Source: Streptomyces vietnamensis
GTDB lineage: Bacteria > Actinomycetota > Actinomycetes > Streptomycetales > Streptomycetaceae
NCBI RefSeq assembly: GCF_000830005.1
Contig: NZ_CP010407.1
Span: 7,390,001-7,454,000 of the forward strand
Reading direction: 5' to 3'
DNA: 64,000 nt
Numbering within the stretch: position 1 is the stretch's first letter; each line of letters begins with the position of its first letter. Shown piece after piece: positions 16,440 to 24,741 of this stretch. The notes below the pieces were generated by a model, which worked only from the letters and a program-made list of their open reading frames with translations, was not told the DNA's origin and did not search any database. The translations under genes were made by a program, and so were the position numbers.

Positions 16440-17786
16440 ATGGCCGTACGCGGACGTCACCGCCGCCACCAGCCGAGCCGGATCAACCGCGCCTCGCTCA
16501 CCGTCACGGCGGGAGGCGCCGGCATGGCGCTGCCGCTGATCGGCGCGGGCGCCGCGCACGCCGCCTCGCTCGACGTCTGGGAGAAGGTCGCGTCCTGCGA
16601 GTCCTCCTCCAGCTGGCACGTCAACACGGGCAACGGCTACTTCGGCGGCCTCCAGTTCAGCCAGTCCACCTGGGAGCGGTACGGCGGCACGCACTACGCG
16701 CCGCGCGCCGACCTCGCCTCCAAGGACCAGCAGATCGCGATCGCCGAACGTGTCCTGAAGGGCCAGGGCCCCGGCGCCTGGCCGTCCTGCGGCTCCCGCG
16801 CGGGGCTCGCCCGCGGCGGGCAGGCGCCGGACGTCACCCCGGAGCCGACCCGCGGCGGGAACGACGTCCGCACCGCCTCCCTGCCGGGACAGCGCCTCTT
16901 ACCCGAACAGGCGACGCGGAACGCGAGCCCCACCACCGTGCCCACCGTGCGCGAGATGTACACGGTGACGCCCGGCGACTCCCTGTCGAAGATCGCCCGC
17001 GACGAGCACGTCAAGGGCGGCTGGCAGCGCCTGTACGAGACCAACCGGCCGGTCGTCGGCGACGACCCCGACCTCATCCTCCCCGGCCAGCGCCTGACCC
17101 TGCGCATCACGGCGCCGAAGAAGCCGGAGAAGCCGGAGAAGGCGGCGGAGAAGCCGACTGGGAAGGCCGCGAAGAAGGCCGCCCCGCCCGCGAAGACCAC
17201 CCGGCCGGTCAAGGCCGCGCCCCCCAGGGCCGTACCCCCGAAGGCCACACCCCCCAAGACCTCGGTGGTCGCCGGGCCGTCCCACAAGCCCGCCCCGAAG
17301 CCCACCACCAAGCCCCACGGCAAGCCTCACACCAAGCCGAGCCACAAACCCGCCCCCAGGCCCGTCGCCGAGCCCTCCGCCGACAGCTACTCCGCGCCCG
17401 TCTCCGCGGACATCGGCACCCGGTACGGCACCCGCGGTTCCTCCTGGGCCAGCGGCTACCACACCGGGGTCGACTTCCCCGTGCCCACCGGCACCTCGGT
17501 CAAGGCCGTCGCCGGCGGCCGGGTCGTCTCCGCCGGGTGGGGCGGCGCGTACGGCTACCAGATCGTGCTGCGCCACGACGACGGCCGCTACAGCCAGTAC
17601 GCGCACCTCTCCGCGCTCACCGTCCGCGAGGGCCAGCGGGTGCACGCCGGTCAGCGCATCGCGCGCTCAGGATCGACCGGCAACAGCTCGGGACCGCACC
17701 TCCACTTCGAGGTTCGGACGGGTCCCGGGTACGGCTCGGACATCGACCCCCTGGCCTACCTCAGGGCGCGGGGAGTCTCCCTCTGA
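16440..17786 (+). CDS. Secreted transglycosylase-LysM-M23 cell-wall enzyme
   Basis: This is 448 residues. A long signal peptide (about 1-42, ending AAHAA) precedes an Rpf/transglycosylase-like domain (about 43-115: WEKVASCESSSSWHVNTGNG, YFGGLQFSQSTW; the catalytic Glu is in CESS). Next come a LysM domain (about 168-215, YTVTPGDSLSKIARDEHV), a Lys/Pro/Ala-rich linker (about 216-310), and an M23 metallopeptidase domain with HTGVDFP and HLHFEV zinc ligands. It should act outside the cell, cutting glycan and peptide bonds of peptidoglycan, probably during germination or growth. The ATG at 16440 is chosen for the signal peptide and the AAGGGGGG site. Its last 120 bases overlap the convergent EamA gene. 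Confidence 0.9.
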   Translation: MAVRGRHRRHQPSRINRASLTVTAGGAGMALPLIGAGAAHAASLDVWEKVASCESSSSWHVNTGNGYFGGLQFSQSTWERYGGTHYAPRADLASKDQQIAIAERVLKGQGPGAWPSCGSRAGLARGGQAPDVTPEPTRGGNDVRTASLPGQRLLPEQATRNASPTTVPTVREMYTVTPGDSLSKIARDEHVKGGWQRLYETNRPVVGDDPDLILPGQRLTLRITAPKKPEKPEKAAEKPTGKAAKKAAPPAKTTRPVKAAPPRAVPPKATPPKTSVVAGPSHKPAPKPTTKPHGKPHTKPSHKPAPRPVAEPSADSYSAPVSADIGTRYGTRGSSWASGYHTGVDFPVPTGTSVKAVAGGRVVSAGWGGAYGYQIVLRHDDGRYSQYAHLSALTVREGQRVHAGQRIARSGSTGNSSGPHLHFEVRTGPGYGSDIDPLAYLRARGVSL

Positions 17787-18662
17787 CGCCACCGACGAGC
17801 CCGATGACACCGACGGCGACTCCGGCGCGGCCGTCATGCGGTCGAGCGTGAGCCGGACGAGGCCGCCCGCGGCGACCGCGCCGCAGATCAGCGCGGCGAC
17901 GGTGCCCGCCGCGCCGTAGCGGAAGCCCTCGCCGAACAGCGTCACGCCCACCGCCGCGGCGACCACCGGGTTGACCACCGTGACGGTGGCCAGCGGGGCG
18001 GCGAGCCCCGCACCCCGGTACGAGGCCTGTGAGAGCAGGAGGCCGGTCACCGCGAACACGGAGAGGACGAGCAGCCCCGTCCACTCGGCGAGCGGGGCCC
18101 GGGGCGTCCACTCCTCGGCCACCGACTTCGTGAGGACCGAGGCCATGCCGAAGGAGACGCCCGCCGCCGCGGCCAGCACGACGCTGCGCAGCACCGACCG
18201 GCCCACCAGGTGCGCGGCCGTGAACAGGAGCGCCACCGCGCCGAAGGCGGCTCCCGCGAGCAGCCACCGCTCCCCGTCGGCCAGGGGCCCGGCCTCGGTG
18301 CCGCTGGTGAGGCTGAGGAGGCCGGCGAGGCCCACCGTGGCCATGAGCGCGCCGCGCCAGGCCCGCCGCCCGGCCCTGCGGCCGACGAACAGGGCCGCCA
18401 TGGGCAGCGCGAAGACGATCGTGAGGGCACCCAGCGGCTGGACCAGGCTGAGCGGCCCGTACGCCAGGGCGGCGACGTGCAGCGTCGCGCCGACGCCGTT
18501 GAGCAGGACGGACACCCACCAGGCCGGGCTGCGCAGCGGCGCGTAGCGCGGGCCCGCGGCGGAGGCCGCGACCCGCTCCTGCACGATCGCCGCGGCCGCG
18601 TAGGCGACCGCGGAGGCCAGGGCCAGGGCGACGGACAGCACGAGTGGACTCATACCTTCCAC
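17667..18662 (-). CDS. EamA/DMT family transporter
   Basis: This is 331 residues with about ten hydrophobic segments in two five-helix halves, the drug/metabolite transporter arrangement; segments such as GALTIVFALPMAALFVG and ATVTVVNPVVAAAVGVTLFGE match EamA repeats. The substrate cannot be inferred. The GTG at 18662 is preferred because GGGAAGAGAG lies ahead of it; the ATG three codons downstream has a site too close to it. About 65 residues after the last helix are hydrophilic and rich in Ser and Glu. The final 40 codons are encoded opposite the end of the M23 gene, so the tail is unusual and may be an accidental extension. Confidence 0.85.
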   Translation of the reverse strand: MEGMSPLVLSVALALASAVAYAAAAIVQERVAASAAGPRYAPLRSPAWWVSVLLNGVGATLHVAALAYGPLSLVQPLGALTIVFALPMAALFVGRRAGRRAWRGALMATVGLAGLLSLTSGTEAGPLADGERWLLAGAAFGAVALLFTAAHLVGRSVLRSVVLAAAAGVSFGMASVLTKSVAEEWTPRAPLAEWTGLLVLSVFAVTGLLLSQASYRGAGLAAPLATVTVVNPVVAAAVGVTLFGEGFRYGAAGTVAALICGAVAAGGLVRLTLDRMTAAPESPSVSSGSSVASEGDSPRPEVGQGVDVRAVPGTRPNLEVEVRSRAVAGRS

Positions 18663-18889
18663 GATCTCTCTTCCCGGCCGGTTCGCGCGTCGTACCAGGG
18701 GACGTCTTCGCGGATACCGCCGACGGAGTACGCGGCCCCCGCATACGCCCCGGGATGTACACCCGTGCAGGTCGGAACGGGTGCAAAGCGGCCTTTCCGG
18801 CAGGTCCGGGCGGCTCGGTGAGAGCCTGCGGAGAAGTTACGGTGGGGCCGGACGACGACAGGATCCGCGGGGCAGGGGGGCGTACGGAA

Positions 18890-19612
18890 ATGGATCTCGG
18901 CGCGAGCGGCGACGGCGGATCGCCGGGTGGTTTCTTCGCCCTGCGGACCACCGCCCCGGCGACCGGCGGCGCGCACCGCCCGCTCTCCCGTCTGTACGCG
19001 GGGGAGGACGGCCCCCTCACCGCGCGCGTGGACCACGTCACCGCCCGGACCGGCGCCCCCGAGCGGCGCGTCGGAGCCTCCGTCGCCCACCTCGGGCTCG
19101 CCGCCCGGCTCTGGTCCACCGCCCTCGGACCGGCCGCCGTCCACGGCCGCTTTCCCGCCCTCGACCCCGCCGAGCTGTACTGGGACGGAACGCTGACGGC
19201 GCCCGACGACCTGTGGTGGGCCGGCTCCGAGACCCGTCCCGGGACCGCGGAGGAGCTGCGCGCGGCCGTCCAGGAGGCCCATCTCGTCCCGCTCCACGCG
19301 GCGCTGCGCCGCGACGGGAACATCTCCCCGCGGCTCCTGTGGGGCAATGCCGGCTCCGCCCTCGCCGGCGCCCTGCGCGAGCTGATCCGCTGGGCGCGCG
19401 CCCACGGCCGTCCGGAGGCGGCCGAGCGGGCCGCCGCCCTCGTCTCCGGGCTCCTGGACCACCCGGACCTCGCCGGGACGGTCCGCGGCCCCCGGCTGCG
19501 CCGCACCAGCTGCTGCCTCTACTACCGGTGCCCGGGCGGCGGGCTGTGCGGCGACTGTGTCTTCGACCACGCCCCCCGAACGGGTTTGGAGGCGCGGCCC
19601 CCCGCTCCGTAA
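18890..19612 (+). CDS. (2Fe-2S)-binding FhuF-like protein
   Basis: This is 240 residues. The C-terminus carries RTSCCLYYRCPGGGLCGDC, the CC-x10-C-x2-C arrangement of the FhuF ferric-siderophore reductase C-terminal domain that binds a 2Fe-2S cluster. The body is an alpha-helical FhuF-like region with SVAHLGLAARLW and WGNAGSALAGALREL. It probably reduces iron in imported siderophores in the cytoplasm. No siderophore gene is nearby. The ATG at 18890 has AGGGGGG nine bases upstream; an in-frame GTG at 18842 preceded by GGAGAAG is a real alternative adding 16 residues. It is divergent from the EamA gene. Confidence 0.85.
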   Translation: MDLGASGDGGSPGGFFALRTTAPATGGAHRPLSRLYAGEDGPLTARVDHVTARTGAPERRVGASVAHLGLAARLWSTALGPAAVHGRFPALDPAELYWDGTLTAPDDLWWAGSETRPGTAEELRAAVQEAHLVPLHAALRRDGNISPRLLWGNAGSALAGALRELIRWARAHGRPEAAERAAALVSGLLDHPDLAGTVRGPRLRRTSCCLYYRCPGGGLCGDCVFDHAPRTGLEARPPAP

Positions 19613-19673
19613 AGTTGGGTCTTTGAATGCCCGCGAGCGGCGACGACACGAGCGAACGAGGAACCCGAAGGCC

Positions 19674-21158
19674 ATGACGGTGACCGAAGAAACCCAGGAA
19701 TACGGGCCGGGCATCGACCCCGAGCGCCTGGCCGTCTGCCTGAGCGTCCTCGACGAGCTCGACAAGATCGACGTCGACCACCCTGACGCGATCACCGTCC
19801 GGCGCGCCACCGCCGGGATCTACCGGACGGTGAAGCAGCGCCGCCGCCAGGAGCGCCGGGCCGCGAAGACCGCGAACGACAAGGCGGTCACCGAGGCCAC
19901 GGCCACCGGCTCCGCGCAGCGCATCGACGACGAGACCGAGGGCCTGCTGCCCACCTCCGTCACGGAGGAGGGGCGGATCGCGGGGATACTCCAGCGTCCG
20001 CGCTCCTGCTACGTCTGCAAGACGCGGTTCGTCGAGGTCGACTACTTCTACCACCAGCTCTGCCAGCCGTGCGCGGCGCTGAACCGGGCCAAGCGCGACG
20101 CCGGCGCCGACCTCAGCGGCAAGCGCGCGCTGCTCACCGGCGGCCGGGCCAAGATCGGCATGTACATCGCGCTGCGGCTGCTGCGCGACGGCGCCCACAC
20201 CACCATCACCACCCGCTTCCCCAAGGACGCCATCCGCCGCTTCAAGGCGATGGAGGACTCCGCGGACTGGATGCACCGCCTGGAGGTCGTCGGCATCGAC
20301 CTGCGCGACCCCGCCCAGGCCGTCGCGCTCGCCGACCAGATGACCGAGGCCGGCCCGCTCGACATCCTCATCAACAACGCGACGCAGACCGTGCGCCGGC
20401 TGCCCTCGGCCTACGCCGCCCTCGTCGAGGGCGAGGACGCCCCGCTGCCCGCGGGCGAGCTGCCCGCCCACCACGTCATCGGCGCGTTCAACTCGGGCGC
20501 GGTCGGCGAGCTCGTCGGCTCGTCCGAGCTTCCCGCCGGCGTGCGGGACCTGGAGGCGCAGCAGGTCGCCGACCTCGCCCTGGTCGCGGGCAACGCCAGC
20601 CTCGCCAAGCACCTCGACGGCACCGCCATCGACGCGGGCGGCCTCGTGCCGGACGTCGTCGAGACCAACACCTGGGTGCAGAGCATCGAGCAGATCTCCC
20701 CGGTGGAGCTCCTCGAGACCCAGCTGTGCAACTACACGGCGCCGTTCATCCTGATCAGCAAGTTGCGGCCGGTGATGGCCGAGGCGGCGAAGAAGGCGGC
20801 CAGCGGCCGTGCCTACGTCGTGAACGTGTCGGCGATGGAGGGCGTCTTCAGCCGCGGCTACAAGGGCGCGGGACACCCGAACACGAACGCCGCGAAGGCC
20901 GCGATGAACATGGTGACGCGGACCAGCGGCCAGGAGATGTTCGAGACCGACGGCATCCTCATGACCTCGGTCGACACCGGCTGGATCACCGACGAGCGTC
21001 CCCACTTCGACAAGCTGCGCCTCGCCGAGGCCGGTTTCCACGCCCCGCTGGACCTCGTCGACGGCGCGGCCCGCGTGTACGACCCCGTCGTGCGCGGCGA
21101 GGCGGGCGAGGACCTGTACGGAGTCTTCCTGAAGGACTACGCGCCCGCCAACTGGTAG
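19674..21158 (+). CDS. SDR-family protein with N-terminal zinc ribbon and no catalytic Tyr
   Basis: This is 494 residues. An N-terminal helical region (1-110) leads to a C-x2-C-x14-C-x2-C zinc ribbon (C112, C115, C130, C133). From about residue 140 a Rossmann SDR fold follows: the nucleotide-binding ALLTGGRAKIGMYIALRLL, then NNAT, and NVSAMEG with the usual Ser region. The canonical YxxxK is not present: the Lys lies in HPNTNAAKAAMNM, with Thr at the Tyr position. An extra insertion (about 250-340) separates NNAT from the active-site region. Annotators would call it an SDR oxidoreductase; its activity is uncertain. The ATG at 19674 was chosen because the conserved helix starts there. It is followed by an intrinsic terminator. 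Confidence 0.82.
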   Translation: MTVTEETQEYGPGIDPERLAVCLSVLDELDKIDVDHPDAITVRRATAGIYRTVKQRRRQERRAAKTANDKAVTEATATGSAQRIDDETEGLLPTSVTEEGRIAGILQRPRSCYVCKTRFVEVDYFYHQLCQPCAALNRAKRDAGADLSGKRALLTGGRAKIGMYIALRLLRDGAHTTITTRFPKDAIRRFKAMEDSADWMHRLEVVGIDLRDPAQAVALADQMTEAGPLDILINNATQTVRRLPSAYAALVEGEDAPLPAGELPAHHVIGAFNSGAVGELVGSSELPAGVRDLEAQQVADLALVAGNASLAKHLDGTAIDAGGLVPDVVETNTWVQSIEQISPVELLETQLCNYTAPFILISKLRPVMAEAAKKAASGRAYVVNVSAMEGVFSRGYKGAGHPNTNAAKAAMNMVTRTSGQEMFETDGILMTSVDTGWITDERPHFDKLRLAEAGFHAPLDLVDGAARVYDPVVRGEAGEDLYGVFLKDYAPANW

Positions 21159-21194
21159 ACCCCGCCGTACCGCGTGTCCCGCGGTCCTGACAAG

Positions 21195-21225
21195 AGCGCC
21201 CCACCGGCCCGGTGGGGCGCTTTTT
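21195..21225 (+). terminator. Intrinsic terminator with T5 tail
   Basis: Bases 21195-21205 pair perfectly with 21211-21221, followed directly by five T. This is the clearest classical terminator in the window and closes the SDR gene. Confidence 0.9.
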
Positions 21226-21446
21226 CGGCTCCGTTCACTCGATCGCATCACACTTTGGAGCCCGGTAGAGCGCGGGCGTGCTCATTTGGTTAATCTGAGG
21301 CACACGGTCGGCCACCGAGGAGACACAAATTCCTCACGGCCTTCCCGGGACAGGCCTGCCACCAAGGCCGCGGTCCCGCCAAAAACGGCGCCACCGCGAC
21401 CGAACCGGCACTTGTCCCACCCTTACGCGACACAAAGGAGTGCGCG

Positions 21447-21617
21447 GTGACACCCGAACTGACGAAGCAGGAACCGCGACCGGCCGAACGCACCGAGCGG
21501 CCCCGCCGCAACGGCGAACTGGGCAGCCTCGACGTGTGGGCCCACGCGGCCCCGATCCGGCTCGCGGGCTACGAGGAGGACCTCGCCGAGCCGCACATCC
21601 TGCCCGGCATCGACTGA
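21447..21617 (+). CDS. 56-residue peptide, possible RiPP precursor or small regulator
   Basis: It starts at a GTG preceded by AAAGGAG with ideal spacing, in a frame too short for most gene callers. The sequence has a charged Pro/Arg/Glu-rich first half (MTPELTKQEPRPAERTERPR) and a distinct second half that begins GELGSLDVWAHAAPIRLAGY and ends EPHILPGID. A highly charged leader followed by a less charged segment rich in Trp, His, Tyr and Pro resembles a ribosomal peptide precursor. No radical SAM, lanthipeptide, YcaO or ATP-grasp enzyme is adjacent, so this is a hypothesis. It has its own upstream region of 220 bases and a hairpin downstream. The neighbours are the zinc-ribbon SDR and the converging lipase maturation factor gene. 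Confidence 0.7.
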   Translation: MTPELTKQEPRPAERTERPRRNGELGSLDVWAHAAPIRLAGYEEDLAEPHILPGID

Positions 21618-21635
21618 TCCTCTCGCTTCACCCCG

Positions 21636-21667
21636 GGTGCCCCCGGCCGTCCGCGGCCCGGGGGCAC
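21636..21667. terminator. Hairpin between convergent genes
   Basis: The GGTGCCCCCGG region near 21636-21647 pairs with its complement at about 21656-21667, with one bulged base. It lies between the 56-residue peptide gene and the converging lipase maturation factor gene. Confidence 0.6.
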
Positions 21668-21675
21668 CGGTGCGT

Positions 21676-23103
21676 TCAGCGGGCGGTGCCGGTGGGTTCC
21701 CGCAGGCGGACCGGCGGCAGGTACTCCCGTACCAGCGTCCGGTGCCACCAGGCCCCGGTCTCCCGCAGCTCGCGCCAGGTCGTGTACCGGTAGCGGTACA
21801 GCCGGGCGCGGACGAGGACCGGCGGCGCGTCCGGGAACGGGTTGTGGGCGAGCAGCCGCAGGGTGTCCCGGTCGCCTTCGAGCAGCCGCTCGACGAAGGG
21901 CCCGAACCACTCGCGCGCGTACCCGGGGGACAGCGCGGCGAACCACATCAGCCAGTCGAGCCGCAGGTGGTAGGGGGCGAACTGGCGGGGGAGCCGGCGC
22001 GGATCGCCCGGCTTGCCCTTGAAGCCGTACTCCCGCCACACCGTGTCCGGATGCGGCTCCGGGTCCTCGGTGCCCTCGATGACGATCTCGTCCCGGATCC
22101 GGCCGACGGTGCCGAAGGCGCCGTAGCTGTTGACCAGGTGGTACGGGTCGTAGGAGCGGTTCATGGCCTGGTGCTTGGAGAGCAGGTTGCGCGCCGGGCG
22201 GTAGCTCCGTACCAGGACGAAGGCGGTGAAGGCGACCACCACGACCACGTACCAGAGCGGCGGATCCGGCTGGGGATGCTCGCCGGCGACCGGGGAGGCG
22301 TCCACGGCGGACAGCGCGAGCACGATCGTGATCCAGTTCAGCCAGGCGAAGTTGCCGGAGAGCACCAGCCACAGCTGGGTCGCCACCATCAGACCGGCCG
22401 CGACCGTGGCCACCGGCTGCGGGGCGAAGAGCAGGAACGGGACGAACAACTGGACGAAGTGGTTGGCCGCGACCTCCACCCGGTGCAGCGGGCGGGGCAG
22501 ATGGTGGAAGAACCAGCTGAGCGGGCCGGGCATCGGCTGGGTCTCGTGGTGGTGGTAGAGGCAGGTCAGGTTCCGCCAGCAGGGATCGCCGCGGATCTTG
22601 ATGAGCCCGGCACCGAACTCGACCCGGAAGAGCAGCCAGCGCAGCAGGAACAGCACGAGGACGGGCGGGCCCGTGTCGTCGTTGCCGAGGAAGACGGCGA
22701 GCATCCCGGTCTCCAGGAGCAGCGACTCCCAGCCGAAGGAGTACCAGGTCTGTCCCACGTTCACGATCGACAGGTAGAGACCCCAGAGCACCAGCCACAG
22801 GAGCATCGAGACCGGCAGCGGCACGGCGTCCCCGGCGCCCGCGACGAGCGCGAGCGCGAGGGCGAAGCCGGACCAGGAGACGGTCGCGAAGAGGCGGTCG
22901 GAGTAGCGCCAGTGGAAGAGCGAGGGGGTGTGGCGCGGGCGGGTCCTGCGCACGTACTCCGGTACGGGGAGCATGCCGTGCTCTCCGATCAGCGCCCGGA
23001 ACTGGAAGGCCGCCGAAAGGAACGCCACGCAGTACAGCCCGGCGAGGCCCCGCTGGAAGACGATCCGGCTCAGCCACTGGTCGGGTGCGGTGAACCACTC
23101 CAT
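21676..23103 (-). CDS. Lipase maturation factor family membrane protein
   Basis: This is 475 residues with about seven to eight membrane segments and the features of the LMF1 family: WESLLLETGMLAVF, LLFRVEFGAGLIKIRGDPCWRNLTCLYHHHETQPMP, and the C-terminal REYGFKGKPGDPRR, PYHLRLDWLMWFAAL and WWHRTLVREYLPPV. In vertebrates LMF1 assists lipase folding in the ER; in bacteria the role is unknown. From the topology it is an inner-membrane protein. The ATG at 23103 is chosen; two GTG codons directly upstream are in frame and cannot be excluded, since no strong ribosome-binding site is visible. It converges on the 56-residue peptide gene and lies 22 bases after the DUF1990 gene on the same strand, so it is likely part of that operon. 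Confidence 0.87.
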   Translation of the reverse strand: MEWFTAPDQWLSRIVFQRGLAGLYCVAFLSAAFQFRALIGEHGMLPVPEYVRRTRPRHTPSLFHWRYSDRLFATVSWSGFALALALVAGAGDAVPLPVSMLLWLVLWGLYLSIVNVGQTWYSFGWESLLLETGMLAVFLGNDDTGPPVLVLFLLRWLLFRVEFGAGLIKIRGDPCWRNLTCLYHHHETQPMPGPLSWFFHHLPRPLHRVEVAANHFVQLFVPFLLFAPQPVATVAAGLMVATQLWLVLSGNFAWLNWITIVLALSAVDASPVAGEHPQPDPPLWYVVVVVAFTAFVLVRSYRPARNLLSKHQAMNRSYDPYHLVNSYGAFGTVGRIRDEIVIEGTEDPEPHPDTVWREYGFKGKPGDPRRLPRQFAPYHLRLDWLMWFAALSPGYAREWFGPFVERLLEGDRDTLRLLAHNPFPDAPPVLVRARLYRYRYTTWRELRETGAWWHRTLVREYLPPVRLREPTGTAR

Positions 23104-23125
23104 CACCACCAGTATCGGCCCGGGA

Positions 23126-23677
23126 TCACGTCCTGACGAGGCGCGCGAGGGTCCGGCCGAGGAGGCGCGCGTACGCGTGCTGGAGCACCGGGATCAGCGG
23201 CCCGCCGAGCCGGGTGTACCAGGCGGCGGGCCTGCTGAAGGCGGTGACCGTGAAGCGGACCGTGCCGTCGGGGTCGAGCGTCACGATGAAGGACTCCTCG
23301 CCGCACTCCGGGTGCCCGCTCAGGGTGCCGTAGGCGAAGCCGATGCGGTCCTCCTCGTACGCCGTCCAGATCACCTCGCACGGGACGCCGATCCGCAGCG
23401 GGCCCGCGCCCAGCGCCACCTCCAGGCGCGTCCCGGGTGCGGCGCGGTCGGCGTCGGCGCGGACGCGCGCCCCGGAGGCGCGGTGCATCCGCCAGGTGGT
23501 GACGGCCGCGCCGGCGGTCTCGAAGGCGGCCCTGCCGTGGCCGACGACCGCGCTGTGCCGCAGGTGGTGGTAGCGCTCGGGGAGCGCCTCCGGGGTGCGG
23601 GTGGCGCCGACCTCGCGGTAGGTGAGGCCCGGGCGGCGGTGGCCGGCACCGGAGAGGCTGTTCATGAGGCGGGTCAT
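23126..23677 (-). CDS. DUF1990 family protein
   Basis: This is 183 residues. It matches DUF1990, recognised by YREVGATRTPEALPERYHHLRHSAVVGHG near the start, IWTAYEEDRIGFAYGTLSGHPECGEESF in the middle and FSRPAAWYTRLGGPLIPVLQHAYARLL at the end. The fold is SRPBCC-like; no reaction is known. Its ATG overlaps the stop of the YndJ-like gene (ATGA), so the two are translationally coupled, and the lipase maturation factor gene follows 22 bases later. In other actinobacteria and Bacillus these families also travel together, which points to a shared membrane- or lipid-related role. Confidence 0.87.
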   Translation of the reverse strand: MTRLMNSLSGAGHRRPGLTYREVGATRTPEALPERYHHLRHSAVVGHGRAAFETAGAAVTTWRMHRASGARVRADADRAAPGTRLEVALGAGPLRIGVPCEVIWTAYEEDRIGFAYGTLSGHPECGEESFIVTLDPDGTVRFTVTAFSRPAAWYTRLGGPLIPVLQHAYARLLGRTLARLVRT

Positions 23678-24546
23678 GCCGGAAGCTCCGTTCGGGGGAG
23701 AAGGGCCGGAGGGGTCCGGTCCGTGGCGAGGCGGCGCCGGGCGAGGAGTGCGCAGACGGCGAAGCCGAGGGCGTTGCCCAGGCCGTGCGTGGCGGCCATC
23801 CAGGTCAGGGAGAGGTGCGGAAGCCCGGTCGCCTCGCCGAGCGCCCAGCTGAGCGCGAGCAGCATGGTGGCGACGAGGACCAGGGCCGAGACGGCGAGGA
23901 GGCCCCGGGTGAGCGGGTCGGCGGCGAGCTCGCGGCGCTCCCGCAGGGTCAGCACGGAGACCGCGGCCATGCCGGCCGTCAGGACGACGGCCCCCGCGAG
24001 CTCGGCCCAGTCGTCGACGAAGTAGCCGAGCAGGACGAGCAGGGTGCCGGCCGGGACGCTGAGCGCGGCGAAGCGGGCGCCGGGTCCGTCGGAGGTACGG
24101 CTGACGAGTCCGGCGACCAGGGCGGCGGCGAAGCCCGCGAAGTGGAAGTGCGGGACGGTCAGCGCGAGGATGTCGAGCTCGAAGCCGAACAGCGGGTACG
24201 AGGCCCGCTCGGCGACGAACGCCAGGCCGGCGACGGAGGGCGCCACCAGGGCGGTGAGGACGGCGATCTCGCTCGGCCGGAGCGAGCGGGTCAACATCAG
24301 CCGGGCCGGGGCCTGGAGCGCGAGCGCCAGGGTGGCGAGGGCGTAGACGCCGGCGAGCGCGGTGGAGACCCCGGAGCGGGGCAGCCAGAGGGCCAGGGCT
24401 CCCGGGAGGGCGAGCAGCGGCCAGGCGCGCCGGAGCGCGTCCCGTCCCGGTGGGCTCGGGCCGTCGAGGAGCGCGAGCCCGGTCGGTACGACCCAGAACA
24501 TGCCGATCATCACGACGGAACTCACCAGGACCGACAGCGCGGTCAT
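23674..24546 (-). CDS. YndJ family membrane protein
   Basis: This is 290 residues with about eight to nine hydrophobic segments and the conserved ILALTVPHFHFAGFAAALVAG and MAATHGLGNALGFA motifs of the YndJ family, where the histidines lie within membrane helices. The function is unknown; the HFHFAG motif suggests a metal or haem site, which is inference. The ATG at 24546 is used since the first helix begins there; the frame extends 46 codons upstream through the operator region without coding character. It is the first gene of a YndJ-DUF1990-LMF operon controlled by the paired palindromes at 24565-24619. Confidence 0.82.
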   Translation of the reverse strand: MTALSVLVSSVVMIGMFWVVPTGLALLDGPSPPGRDALRRAWPLLALPGALALWLPRSGVSTALAGVYALATLALALQAPARLMLTRSLRPSEIAVLTALVAPSVAGLAFVAERASYPLFGFELDILALTVPHFHFAGFAAALVAGLVSRTSDGPGARFAALSVPAGTLLVLLGYFVDDWAELAGAVVLTAGMAAVSVLTLRERRELAADPLTRGLLAVSALVLVATMLLALSWALGEATGLPHLSLTWMAATHGLGNALGFAVCALLARRRLATDRTPPALLPRTELPA

Positions 24547-24564
24547 ACGTCGGCACCCCCCCAC

Positions 24565-24619
24565 TTGAACGCGTTCAACTGACGAGTCGAGCGTAGGGCC
24601 TTTCTTGAACGCGTTCAAG
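24565..24619 (-). promoter_or_regulatory. Promoter with two identical palindromic operators
   Basis: TTGAACGCGTTCAA occurs at 24565-24578 and again at 24605-24618, with centres 40 bp apart. On the minus strand the upstream copy supplies a -35 TTGAAC (24618-24613), followed after 17 bases by TACGCT as a -10, so one operator overlaps the -35 and the other lies just beyond the start point. This is the layout expected for repression by a TetR-like dimer. Confidence 0.8.
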
Positions 24620-24741
24620 TGCCTGGTCGGTGGACCCGGTCGGCTGCGCTCCGCTTGCGGGCCCGTACGCACTGCGACAGACATGAGGGACTGGCCGCAA
24701 CCGGGCGCCGGGCCCGGGGGAGAGAAAGTCGGGAGAACCAG

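Noticed and set aside
21447..21617. Lasso peptide, lanthipeptide or graspetide precursor
   Set aside because: No B/C lasso proteins, lanthipeptide synthetase or ATP-grasp ligase is encoded in the window, and the putative core has no Cys; only a general peptide call is supported.
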